Source: Ecdyonurus torrentis
Lineage: Eukaryota > Arthropoda > Insecta > Ephemeroptera > Heptageniidae
Reading direction: 5' to 3'
DNA length: 64,000 nucleotides
Assembly: GCA_949318235.1 (NCBI GenBank)
Contig: OX439132.1
Span: 45,862,641 to 45,926,640 of the forward strand
Each line of letters starts with the position of its first letter. The stretch's first letter is position 1. The position numbers and the translations under genes are program-made. The notes beneath the pieces were generated by a model. It was not told the origin of the DNA, searched no databases, and was given only the letters and a program-made list of their open reading frames with translations. Below are positions 12,668 through 24,700 of the stretch, piece after piece.

Positions 12668-13293
12668 TCATTTATCACCATGACTATTCCGTTCATGTAA
12701 CGCTAGCTTGTAATGATGATGAAACACACGTGGACACCAGCAACACTTGAAACACAACTCGGGGTGATGTTGTGTCATATGTTCTTTCTTTAGTTGTATT
12801 GTTGGAAACTTCTGAACACAAAATGTACAAGACAAGTTTGTGCCAATTGTTATCTCAATGCCGTGTGCAGAAATTGAATGTTGCCTTAAAGGTTTGTTTT
12901 CTACAAATTGTTTTCCACACTTCTTGCAAACAAACGGGTAAAGTTCTTTGCCATGTATATTTATTTTATGTTGCTGAAACTCGCTGTAATTAGGAAATTT
13001 TGCATCACAAATCTTACACGAGAATCTTAACTTACTTGGATGTTGTTTTCTATAGTGCCCACACAAAGCTATGTTACTTTTATAATATTTAGGACAGAGG
13101 TCACATTTGAAGGTGACTTGCCCAGATTGACGAGCCTTGTTGTCATGAGTCTTGCTGACGTGGCTCTGCAGAGATGTTTTACATTTAAAATAAACGTCGC
13201 AATCTTGACAGAAATAAGGTGACGTGGTGTCTTCATCGTTGCTTTCACTCTCGCTGTCTTGTGGCTCAACAACTCGCTTCATCAGACGACGGC
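12668..13293 (-). CDS. Six-finger C2H2 terminal exon 1 (candidate alternative last exon)
   Basis: After acceptor (aatttgcag) the exon reads in phase 1 as RRLMKRVVEPQDSESESNDE, then six C2H2 fingers of C-x2-C-x12-H-x4-H type. They start YFCQDC, FKCDLC, FSCKIC, FVCKKC, LSCTFC and FKCCWC, and the exon ends HGDK-stop at 12668. C2H2 fingers bind DNA in the nucleus; the acidic S/E/D stretch before them is a linker. The exon is 626 nt and phase-compatible with exon 7 of gene B (joined product 618 aa). It lies downstream of exon 8 on the minus strand, so it may be an alternative 3' exon or a duplicated spare. All zinc ligands are intact. The internal ATG (MKRV) is probably not a start. Confidence 0.85.
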
Positions 13294-13886
13294 CTGCAAA
13301 TTAAAAATATATACTGTATTTTAGAGCATTGCATGATGCTGGCTGTTAATAGATTTATTTAAAACGTTAAGTATGATAAAAACATAATAATTGACCAAAG
13401 AAAAAAGACAAATGCAAAGTTAAATTGTTTTATTTTGATCATTGCTCCAGTATAAAGTTGAAGTATTCCAGTATTTTGTCATGCTCTCATACACTCAATG
13501 TAATAATAAAATATCAGTAAATTTTAAATAAGCATACTTTTACTTTTATAGGGTGTATCCTCATGACGTACGCCTAACTATTGACTTAATTTTACTTTAT
13601 TGTAATACTTTCACACAAAAAAAAAAATAATAATAAAAGCGCAATATTCATCCTAGTACAATTTTAGTACAATTTTTTCAATACAACATAACCTATGCTA
13701 TATTGCATAGTAAAATATGTTAAAGCATAAATATAAACAGCATAATTAGTTGTGTTGTTCTTAATTATTTAGCAATATTTACATAAATTACGTGCTGTAC
13801 TCTTATATTATTTACGTGCGCCTAAATGTAACGAGGCAAAATCTATATTTAAGTTCAACTCTTCGACAGACAATCAAGTTTTTACT
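13294..13886. repeat. Spacer between the duplication units, with a matching copy at 30160
   Basis: From about 13395 the sequence is nearly identical to 30160-30690 (shared 'gacaaatgcaaagttaa' and 'gtgtatcctcatgacgtacg'). No coding signal seen. Confidence 0.65.
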
Positions 13887-15049
13887 TTTAAAACTAAATA
13901 CGGTTGAAAACCTTTTATGGCCTCTATTTTAATTCGTCTACAGCATAAATGCGTTGATATTTTAAAAAATTGTCATTTTTTAGAGACTACTTCTTTAAAC
14001 TAATTTTATAATTAAATGAATTATTTAATTAAAACTTTCAGATTTAGAAAGGGTTAATTAAAAAAAAAAAAAAAAAACCTAATATTTAGATAAGAAAAGG
14101 TTAGTATCCTGCAGTGCTGGCAACCAGTTGGTCACTTGTGCGCTACAAATAGCCTACCTGTCAGGATACTCACTCTCACTCTCTCTCTCTCTCTCAAACC
14201 TCACTACTTTCTGCCCATGAAGAGAGATTTTTTAACACGCACGGCACGGCAAGGTATTCGAAGCTGAGCTTTGAACAGAAATATGATATGTTTACAGTAA
14301 AAAAAAGTAGAAAAAAAAAAAAAAAAAAGAAAGAAAGGGAAGGGAAGAAAAGGAGAAGAAAAAAAAAAAAAAAAAAGGAAAAAAGGAACAAATGAATTGT
14401 TGCATTATATATTCCACCAAATAATTTAAAGAGCTTCTAGTCAGTTAAATTAAATTGCAAATCTCCTTAAATTTCACTATTTTGACATTTTTGAATTGAT
14501 TTTTATTAAAAACGTTGAAAACTTACAATTCATAATAGATTAAAAAGTAAAAAAGTAAAAGCAAGTAAATTGCTTTACTATGATTCAAATTATGCTTTGA
14601 GATGTTGATGCGGACACTTACTTACACTTTCTCTGTTGCACCGACTGCAAGTGATTTTGGCTGCCCAAAAAAATAATACGCATTCATTGGTTGATCTTGT
14701 TTTTTGAGCCGATAAAAGTGAGTCGCATGTTGAGATTGGAACTTTTTTTTTGTGTGTGTGACTTTTTGTTCATTCTTATCAGGTCCAAAGTTCCAAACGA
14801 AAAAATAACAATAGTCAACCATATGTATAAACGTAGTAAACAGGTAATGATGTCATGATCAGATGTTTTTAACAAAGGAAAATTTTCACAGCTGGCTCAA
14901 GAGTTGTGTGTAGTTTATAGAACAAAGACAAGTGTTTTAATGAAGAAATCAGTAAATAAATTATATCTCAAAGGCAAACTTTTGTGTTGTTCCCATATAA
15001 AATATTTTATATTATTAAAATATACTTCATTATGCAGTTATGAAGTGCG

Positions 15050-15733
15050 CATTGTCTCTTCATTTTTTTTTTTAATACAGTACTTCTATAGTTATCGATT
15101 CAGAACAGTGAAAATGTGTAGCGCCTGTTTTACAGAAACTTCTTTTATTACATTTCAACTCTACAGTAAATTACTGTATATTAATGTAGTAATTTTTAAA
15201 TTTTAAAGGGACACAGAAACCAAAAAAAATTTGAAGATGTGTTTGATCCACTACTTAGTACTAGTATTTATGAAAATAATTTTAAATGTCTTTTGGAGCC
15301 GGTGCGCCTCTTCCTTTTAATTAAAAAATTAAATCAAAGTTTGCTACGCCCACTTATACAGTATACTCCGCTTCACGTATCTTCAGAACTGACTCACGCT
15401 ATTTGGTCACTTTTGGTAGCCAAAATCACATTAACAGTTATTGCCGCTTCATACAAGGCAATACCTGTTTGTCATTTTAACCATAAAATGTAGCTGAGTG
15501 CTGATTAAAGCTAAAAACTTACATGAATCGAAGTATAAAAGTCAGCTAAATAACGATCATACTTTAACTTAATATTTAAATTAGAAGGAATAGTCGCATC
15601 AGATTTTAAGAACTTGTGCAATTGTTTTTGTACGTATAAGTAGATTCTAAAAAGCCAAGGTGTCTGTGCCACTGTAACACTTATATCTCTGATGATATAT
15701 TAAGTGGCAAAAATGGCATGCTGATTTCATAAA

Positions 15734-15734
<1 letters not shown>
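15050..15734. other. Unit-2-specific sequence, no gene seen
   Basis: Unique AT-rich DNA with short open frames (for example 15239-15493) that show no recognisable domain. Not supported as coding. Confidence 0.4.

Positions 15735-15814
<80 letters not shown>
15735..15814. repeat. (TA)n microsatellite
   Basis: About 40 TA units left of the MITE at 15815. Confidence 0.95.
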
Positions 15815-15818
<4 letters not shown>

Positions 15819-15973
15819 GGGTGCTCCGCTATAATGTCCTAAGTCCATTTGACCTTGAAAAATATTTTTTGCTGCAAATGACCTGAAATGGATAAATCCA
15901 AAATTTGGGGTTGATCCGACGATTTTTTATTTTTCAAGGTCAAGTGGACTTAGGACATTATAGCGAAGCACCC

Positions 15974-15977
<4 letters not shown>
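15815..15977. mobile_element. Mariner-like MITE, 163 bp, in a TA microsatellite
   Basis: The ends are TCGAGGGTGCTCCGCTATAA and the matching complement ...TTATAGCGAAGCACCCTCGA, an inverted repeat of about 47 bp that runs through 'gtcctaagtcca' and 'gaccttgaaaaat'. It is flanked by TA on both sides. The CGAGGGTG end resembles mariner-type elements; that link is family knowledge, not proven here. Confidence 0.75.

Positions 15978-16062
<85 letters not shown>
15978..16062. repeat. (TA)n microsatellite
   Basis: Right flank of the MITE, with one 'ataatat' interruption. Confidence 0.95.
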
Positions 16063-16065
<3 letters not shown>

Positions 16066-16640
16066 CATAAAAATTTGTAATATTGGCATATGAAAATCAC
16101 ATGTATTTAAATGCAGTTTTGCGTCAACTGAAATCACCATCTGATTGCATTGTATGGACATGAAAGATACTGTACAAATCCAACAGCCAGCAAAGAAATA
16201 AAAGCTGTATCAAGTTATAGTAGAATGTGGCAAAGAACCACTAGTTCTTATTTTGACATACATATTTTGTTACATATATAAACTTATTTGATCTGTATTT
16301 TAATTACTATACTACGTCTAGGGAAACCCCTACACAGCCTCCACACTCTTGCAAATACATTGGAGTACAACTAATTAGGGAGATAAAGAAATCTTCTAAT
16401 TTACTTGCTTTTTGAGCAATATTTATTTAGTTACAAATTATACAATGACATAATGTAATACAATAGTGTTGTTCGTGACCTGTTTTCTTTTGCACCAAAA
16501 AATGCGCATTCCATTTGAATAACCAAAGGTGATCGTCATTTTAGGAGCAGAGAACAGGGTTTACAAGCAGCATTAATAGCTTTGCACGTATATTTTATAG
16601 CTATATAAAATAAAACAATATTCTGATAGAGCAATTTGAG
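16063..16640. other. Unit-2-specific AT-rich sequence
   Basis: No gene, RNA or named repeat recognised. From about 16640 the similarity to unit 1 resumes ('gattttgcatcaaaattaac'). Confidence 0.4.
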
Positions 16641-16919
16641 AAAATTAATCAAAAATCGATTTTGCATCAAAATTAACATCGAGCACCAGACTTAGGTTGA
16701 AAAGATGTTGCTTTGAAATTTAAAATGCGATACACCTCACAACTTCTGTTAGTCAATAGTCTCTAGGCACATTATTAATGTGGCATTAAAATTAAAAAAA
16801 CAAACAAAATAAAAAATATTTAAATTGAACATCTTCTTGTGCTTTCAGTATGTAATGTTATGAAACATTTCTACAATAATTTTAGAACTTACAATACTGT
16901 TACACTTCATTTCTTATTG

Positions 16920-16925
16920 TTTATT
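16920..16925 (-). terminator. Candidate poly(A) signal of gene B
   Basis: AATAAA on the minus strand about 275 bases past the stop codon at 17200. It is conserved in position behind finger exon 1. Confidence 0.45.
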
Positions 16926-17199
16926 ATATGTATGTATGTGTTATATGTACACACAAACACACACATAAACATACAGCACAATAAATTGTGTTATAAATGC
17001 AAGATTCACACAGCACTGCTACAGAACACTAAGACTACTTTGAAAAAAAAAAGTACATTTATAACAGCGCTGACAAGTGAGAACATGGTATAAAAATGGT
17101 TCATGTTTTTCTTGGGTTCTGATTTTGAAGAAAACAAATTTAAACCAGCCACATTTCAGTTACTGTAAATTTATAAATGTGACAAATTGTTAGGTGGCA

Positions 17200-17828
17200 T
17201 CAACATTTATCACCATGATCTTTACGTTCATGTAACGCTAGCTTGTACTGATCATAAAACACACGTGGACACCAGCGACACTTGAAACACAACTCGGGGT
17301 GATGTTGTGACATATGTTCTTTCTTTAGTTGAAATGTTGGAAATTTCTGAACACAAAATGTACAAGACATGTGTGTGCCAATTTTTATCTCAATGCCGTG
17401 TGCAGAAATTGAATGTTGCCTTAAAGATTGGTTTCCTACAAATTGTTTCCCACACTTCTTGCAAACAAACGGGTAAAGTTCTTTAGCATGTAATTTTATT
17501 TTATGTTGTTGAAACTCGCCGTTATTAGAAAACTTTGCTGCACAAATCTTACACGAGAATCTCAACTTTCTTGGATGTTGTTTTCTATAGTGCCCACCCA
17601 AACCGTCTTTACTTTTATAATATTTAGGACAGAGGTCACATTTGAAGGTGACTTGCCCAGGTTGACGAGCCTTGTTGTCATGAGTCTTGCTGACGTGGCT
17701 CTGCAGAGATGTTTTACATTTAAAATAAACGTCGCAATCTTGACAGAAATAAGGTGACGTGGTGTCTTCATCGTTGCTTTCACTCTCGCTGTCTTGTGGC
17801 TCAACAACTCGCTTCTTCAGACGACGGC
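17200..17828 (-). CDS. Gene B exon 8, six C2H2 fingers
   Basis: 629-nt last exon with acceptor ttttgcag, read G|GC as GRRLKKRVVEPQ. Six fingers start YFCQDC, FKCDLC, FSCKIC, FVCKKC, MSCTFC and FKCRWC. It ends HGDKC-stop, one residue longer than exon copy 1. All Cys/His ligands are present. Compared with copy 1, finger 1 is identical while fingers 2, 3, 4 and 6 change at helix positions that normally touch DNA (for example SNIALCG to SKDGLGG). Confidence 0.9.
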
Positions 17829-18412
17829 CTGCAAAATGCACATCTCTTCAGTTCTCAACATAAAAAGTGCACTTTTTTATGCTTTTTTTAATAGCATATA
17901 AACAATACAATACATTTTCAAAGTTCAATTAAGCACACATGTATCAATGCTAACATAAGTGCAACAGTTGTTTGACAACATTGTTTGATTAAGTGCAATT
18001 ATCTTAAAATTGATAGTTCTTGATTTTCATTTTATATTTGTAGAACATGTGTGCCTTCATCGCTATAACGTTGATGACTACTTTGGTCACGACTTTTTTT
18101 TTTTTTTTTTCTTTCTTTCTTTCTTGTCATTTTTCAATATTTCAGAAAGTTTATTTAAGACAACAGTTGACAGTATAAGTATTTGCAAGGATTTTTTATT
18201 TGATATTTTAAATGCAAAAAATGGAATATTTTGCTGCTAATTGGAAGCCTGATAAAGTGAACCTAAATAATAATAAAAAAAAACTATCTAAGCTACAGTT
18301 TTTTACTACACATATACTTGTTAGATAGCATGACAATATATGTCTAGTCTACTCTTCCAAGGAATTTTTTTGGTATCTTCAAAAATGTGTGTTTTTTTTT
18401 GTGTTTTTTGTT

Positions 18413-18446
<34 letters not shown>

Positions 18447-18706
18447 GAATTTCACCATTAAATTATGATTTTTTTTTTACGTTTTAGTCCCATAAGAGCC
18501 CATTCTAATTTCAATAATTATTTTCTTTCTTATTTGATGGTCACAGGTTCTGAAAATGTTATCATATATAGGTAGCTGTTACAATTAACTTTCAAATAGC
18601 ATCATAAACTTATGAAGTTTTCTTTTAACATTTTGAGATATAAGCCATCTATATACACACAACCCTTCTAGAATAACAATTTGATTGGATGCTGTTAAGC
18701 AAATAC

Positions 18707-18757
<51 letters not shown>

Positions 18758-21700
18758 CAGAGCAGCTACACTCTGGCCAAAGAAAGGTCGTTCCCACCAA
18801 AAGCTGTATCTGTGGTGCTAAACCAATCAGAGAGCGTGTTATAAAACTACCTGCCAATCACAGTTGACTTTACATAGTTAACTACACTGTATCCGCTCAA
18901 ACTAGTATTGGGAGAAATGTACATACTTTTTTTTTTATGCGTTTGATCTATTAGCCCTCTGTAAATATTAAAGTTCCATGATATGGTTCTACGTTTAAAA
19001 TTTTGGAACGTTTATTTTATTTATTATTTTCCTTTAATTACAGGTGCGCAATAATTTTTCCGTGGTAATTTTCTAGTATGTACTTTATTATGTAGCGCGT
19101 CTTTCTTTCAAACAGTTAATGAAATACTTATTTTAGTAGGCTTAAGTGGAGTGGAGCAAATATCGATTTCTGTCATAAATAAATTATGCAAGTACATATT
19201 GACGGCATTTTTCTGCAATTTTGTTATAGCAAAGTGGCCAAGTGGTGATTCCTAATTGGTTTCCTTAAATTTCGTTCTAATGATATTTTACTGTATTATA
19301 TATCCTATATCCCCCTTCCCAGTAATTGCAAGAAATCAGTTAGTCTGTCAGTTTAAATTCTAAAAATAAATAATAGGCTAATAATAATAAAAATAAAAAC
19401 GTTTAATAGAAAGGCATGAATGAGATGAGGTGAACCATCCTGAGATACCTCTATCTTGGCACGAGTCACTACCACCTTGCACTGCCAGGACTGACTGCAT
19501 GGCCAGAGACATGAATACACTTAGCTGTCAAGCCTAAACATCTCTACATATAGCAATGAGATGAGGTGAACCTCTGACTTGACATGGGTCACTACCACCT
19601 TGCACTGCCAGGACTGACTGCATGGCACATGAAATACATTTAGCAGTCAAGCTTAAAAAACTCTCCCCTATAGTTTAACCTGTGACACGCCTGGCCTGGC
19701 ATACACTCGGGTATCAACTTGTAGAGAACACAAGAGCACATTCAGTGCATACCACGGCCTCAGCAGCTTATAGCAACCACTGACATACAAACTTATGTAC
19801 TCTCCCACGTCAAACCAGCAACCATACTGTGACTGCACACTACTTCTATCTCTCATTCCCCACTTGTTCCTAACCTATCTCTATGTGTTTCTGCTATCAA
19901 ATATTATTTATTCTCAAGTTAAAACAATGAAAAATTTCCATTTCTTACAACCACGTGAGGTAACTAATTTTCATGAAGTTTTAAAATTTAGGTGATCATT
20001 ATGTGAGCCCTTGCTGTTTGTTTTCAAAGTTAAGTAATAAGTTTTGTGCTTACCTCTGCTGCTGACACCAGGGACTGCTGCATGCTGACTTGGCTGCTCA
20101 GTGCTAGCTACCTTATCACAAGTGCTAGTCAGTCTGGAAGTGCTTGCCTCAAGGCCTGAGATGCTGGGCTCAGTGCTAGCTACCTTATCACAAGTGCTAG
20201 TCAGTCTGGAAGTGCGTGCCTCAAGGCCTGAGGTGCTGGGCTCAGTGCTAGCTACCTTATCACAAGTGCTAGTCAGTCTGGAGGTGCTAGCCTCAAGGCC
20301 TGAGATGTTGGGCTCAGTGCTAGCTACCTTATCACAAGTGCTAGTCAGTCTGGAAGTGCATGCCTCAAGGCCTGAGATGCTGGGCTCAGTGCTGGAGGGG
20401 CCTGCCTCGTCACACCAGGAGTCACCTGTAGAAAGAACAACGTCAAATTTAAAGTGATACACAACCCTAAAAATAAGTATTTTTTGTTCTATTCTCAAGT
20501 AATTCAATAGAAATTATTCGTTTATTTGACTTTTCCAGCCCGCGGAATAAGCAAGCTACGCGAGGGTAAAGAGGAAATCTCTGACGTCAGAGATTTCCTT
20601 TACTGTGTGAGTAAAAAATCTGTACAACTTCTCAGGTAAGCTTACCAGGTACAGCAGGGGGTACAAATTTTTTACACTCATAGTAGAGGGGCGTGTACTC
20701 TATATCGTTACCCTCGCGGGGCTCGCTTATCCCTCGGACTAGAAAAGTCAAATAGACGACTGATTACTATTGAATTGTTTTAGGAAAGAACAAAAAATAC
20801 TTATTTTTAGGGTTGTGTGTCGCTTTAAGTACAATACTGATGAAAGCTAGGGGATAGTCATTATAATGTAGCAATTGTATTTTCAGACTAAATTGAAACA
20901 TTTAGTCTGAAACATTTGAAACAGACTAAACATTTTTAATTGATTTTCATAATTTGTTTCACATTTCTTCTGAACTCAAAACAATCTGGTATGTACATTC
21001 CCAGATGTGGGCCTCAAATATACATATTAGACCTTTATAATGCTCCTCCCCTTCTAGAAAGAAAAAAATAAAAATAAAAAAATAAGGGAAGAAGAAGAAT
21101 AAAATTCTTCTTTCCTAAGCTTTGTATGAGAATCACAAAACAGACCACTTCTATCCAATTTCAGATCTGGTTTAAAAAAAACTAATCAAAACTGTGGATA
21201 AGTGGGTAAATACAGACTTGAACTGAAGTTGTTGAACTGATTTTGTAGCTTCCCCCCCCCCCCCCAAAAAAAAATTACTTCTTTTATGTATTTTATTGCT
21301 TAATTGACTTTATTCAATTTTTTTTTAATTCAATTTTTTTTTTCATTTCTTTCTTCTACAATCAGTATACGAATACAACGTATCTTATATACTAAAGAAA
21401 AATGCTATTTTTAAAATCATACATACATACATACATATCATGACGCTATAAATCCCTTTCGGGGTAAGCCAACAACACAGATGTTTTATCCTGACCCAGT
21501 GATAGACCTCCACAACTTGCTATCCTGACATACTTCACTTGCTTCCGCCAGTCTCATACCTTGTTTCATACATTTCCTTTTGCATTTCATACTGCGTACA
21601 TTCTTATTTTTCAAACATCTTCCAACCACCTCAGACTATGATGTTTTAGGCCTGCCTCTATCTCTCCTTCCATTCACTCTACTATGAAATACCTGCTTTG

Positions 21701-24700
21701 CTATTCTTTCATCACCCATTCTCTCAACATGACCAAACCATCGTAATACACTGTTCTCATACTTCTCAGTCACAGTTTCTTTTACTCCACATTTCTCCAA
21801 CACCCAAGTATTCCTTACCCTATCTAATCTTGTTTTACCACACATACTTCTGAGAAAACTCATACCAACAGCATTCACCCTACTCATATGCCTACTCTGA
21901 CATACCCATGATTCAGAACCATATAAGATAGTTGGGAGTAAGACAGAATTGTACACTGTAAGTTTTGCTTTGTTTGATAAAGCATCACTCTTGGCCAATC
22001 CTGCCATGCTGCCAACGACTTTCCTACCTGCCGCCACTCTCCTCTCAATCTCCCCATCTATACTTCCATTCTCTTGATATAATCTTCCCAAATATACAAA
22101 CTCTTTCACTCTTTCCAGCTTTTCTCCATTCAGTGTGAATTCATTTCCATCATCATTTTCTCCACCAAATACCATTACTTTAGTATTCCCAACATTTATT
22201 CTCAGATCCATTTGTTCTGTGCTTTCTTCCAACCTATCAATCATCTCTTGCAATTCTTCCTCACTCTCAGCCACCATCAACGCATCATCAGCGTACAACA
22301 ACATCCACATCATTAACAAACCTACGTTTACTCCACTTCCATACTTTTCAGCCAACTTTATACATTTATCCATGAAAATATTGAATAACCACGGCGACAT
22401 CACACATCCTTGCCTAACGCCTCTACCCACTTTAAACCACTCACTCAACTTTCCGTTTACTCTCACACATGCCTTACTACCTGCATACATGGCTTTCACA
22501 CCCTCAAGTAACTTCCCTCTCACCCCATATTCATCTAATACACTCCACATCATACTCCACAAAAAATCATAACTTTTTATATTTTTGTTGATTGCATGCA
22601 ATCTCGATAATGCATACATTATCCAGGTAAATTTGTGTCCACAAAATCTGGATAAATTCTTATCCAACAACAGGCATTATTATTATTATTTTTTATCCTC
22701 TGTACATTATATAAAATCTCGTCTGTAGTTTCACATGTTCTATTTTGTTAAAAATGACATCATGCATCACACTAGTTATTGTCTACTTCACAAGTCTTCT
22801 CCTCAGTTTGTGAGGCTACAGTAGAGACATCATATGTCTATGTACGAACTTCAAGTCCATGACAACAACAAGACAAGGTGGTACACTGACCTTGCAGCGA
22901 GGTTTGATCTGCGAGATGGGACGAGTCTTCTTCTTCTTCAGCATCACAGTCTGCCATCAAACATCAACAATTAACCTTCTCATAATACATGACATATACA
23001 GCAGCATATGTAGCAGATACAGGAGGGGGAGGGGAGGGGGGTATGTTATATTTAACATATGAACTTTTTTGTAAGTAAAGTGCAGAAATGAAATCAAAGG
23101 AAAAATATTATATCAAGTCTTCGTGTTTAAATAAATAAAAACAAAGTATATTTGAAAATTATAACACTCCACAAGACAGAGACCATGATAAACTTGTGAT
23201 ATTTCTCACCTTGCATGTTGGTTGACCCCTGGTCCTCAGAGAGGTCAAGTAACTCCTCGTGCTCAACCTTGATGTCATCCATCATTAACAAAGCGGAAGC
23301 TTCAAGTGACTCTACAGCTAAGCCACATTCAGTCTTTGGTGCCCACGCCTGCTCAGGCTCAGTCACAATGCTACCACTGGCTTGACTGCATGGTGACCTA
23401 GTGTCTTGAACCATGCTCCCCATGTTGTCAATGGCTGGCACCCACGACTGCTCAGCATGAGGTGGCTGCTCTACTTGAGAGGTAGTTTGTACAGAGGTGG
23501 TCTGCACCTCCTCTAGCTCAGGTGAAGTGGCACGCTTGGAGACATCACAGTTGTTACTGCGTCTGTGTGTGGCAAAGAGCAAATTGTTGTAATTACAGTT
23601 TGTACTTAGCCTTGGTTTATCTCGTCTAATCTTACCTGGCAATCTTGGCTGGAGGGGGTGTAGGTGGGGGTGGTGCAGGGTGGCTCAATAAAGTCTTAGG
23701 TTGTACATCAGTGGTCAGCAGCTCTTCCTCACTTGACTGAAAACAAATAAAAACAATTTAGACACAAGAAAACCTCGTTACTACAAACTTGATTACTACA
23801 CAATATTTCAATGACAAACTACAAACTTTGTCCTGATGAAACATGCACAATGAAAGCAAAGAAAAACTAAATTTATAACAAAGTTTGATGATAGAATTGT
23901 CTTATTACAGTATTGTTTAACAAGTAAAACAAGGTAAAGAACAATCTAAGTGTTATCACAAATGTCACGACTGACTTTACCATGCTGCAAGTTATGCTGT
24001 GTTGTGGAAGTAAACAAATACATTGACTTAACCAGCTCACTATTGAGGCTGCAATGAAGGATCAATGACCAAACATAATAACTAATGTTAATTTTGTAAT
24101 AATACGCAACAGGTGATCAATAGTAAATACATGCTTATGATTCTCCATAATAAATTTGGGAAGACGGAGATAGGAGAAAACCAGCAAGAAACTATAGTGG
24201 GAGGAATTCAATAGTTTGGTGAAATTCTTGCCTTCATTGAAGAAAAAATATTAACGCTAATAATAATAGCGCTAAAAGTATTTTCACCAAACTATGGGAC
24301 TCTCTTCACTATAGTAAGTCCCTTGCTGGTTTCCTTCCATCTTTTTCACTTAAATTTATCATACCTAATCGCAATGGTTTATTTTCCTTTATATCTGTGT
24401 TTATGATATTCATGAGTAATTAGGCAGTCTAGGTAAGGAATACCAAGGTAAAATATAGGTACATATATACTAGAAGTAAAAATAAACATAACAAAAAGGG
24501 ACAAGTGTGTCTTAGTTTCCCCCAAGTCCTACCTTGTCTTGTGCAGCCAGTCCTGTGACTTTGAGGGCCTCTGCAAGTCTGAGCAGGCCTGCCAAGTCTT
24601 CTTGCTGCACTGTCACTTCTCCTGCAAAACACAAATATTTAATGACTGAGCCCAGTGAAGTAAACACAAGTTTGCTCTTCACGTCCAGGTCAAGTGCATT

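Larger units (their letters stand above)
13887..17860. repeat. Duplication unit 2, carrying zinc-finger exon 2
   Basis: Second copy of the 10344-13390 unit. It contains an additional stretch (about 15050-16640) with TA microsatellites, a 163-bp MITE and unique sequence not found in unit 1. Confidence 0.82.
17829..20053. other. Intron 7 of gene B
   Basis: AT-rich DNA with poly(T) and poly(A) runs (18092-18110, 18420-18446), a GA microsatellite and two direct repeats of family E. No other exon seen. Confidence 0.6.

Noticed and set aside
12668..13282. Stand-alone 204-residue zinc-finger gene starting at MKRV
   Set aside because: The open frame continues upstream to a splice acceptor in the same phase as the other copy (where the Met is Lys), so it is better read as an exon.
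15905..16161. Frames across the MITE and TA tract
   Set aside because: Repeat-derived; no domain content.
20101..20457. 118-residue plus-strand repeat frame
   Set aside because: Antisense of exon 7; the open frame comes from 72-bp repeats, and the minus strand agrees in phase with the neighbouring exons.
22135..22572. 145-residue plus-strand frame
   Set aside because: Antisense of the LINE reverse transcriptase.
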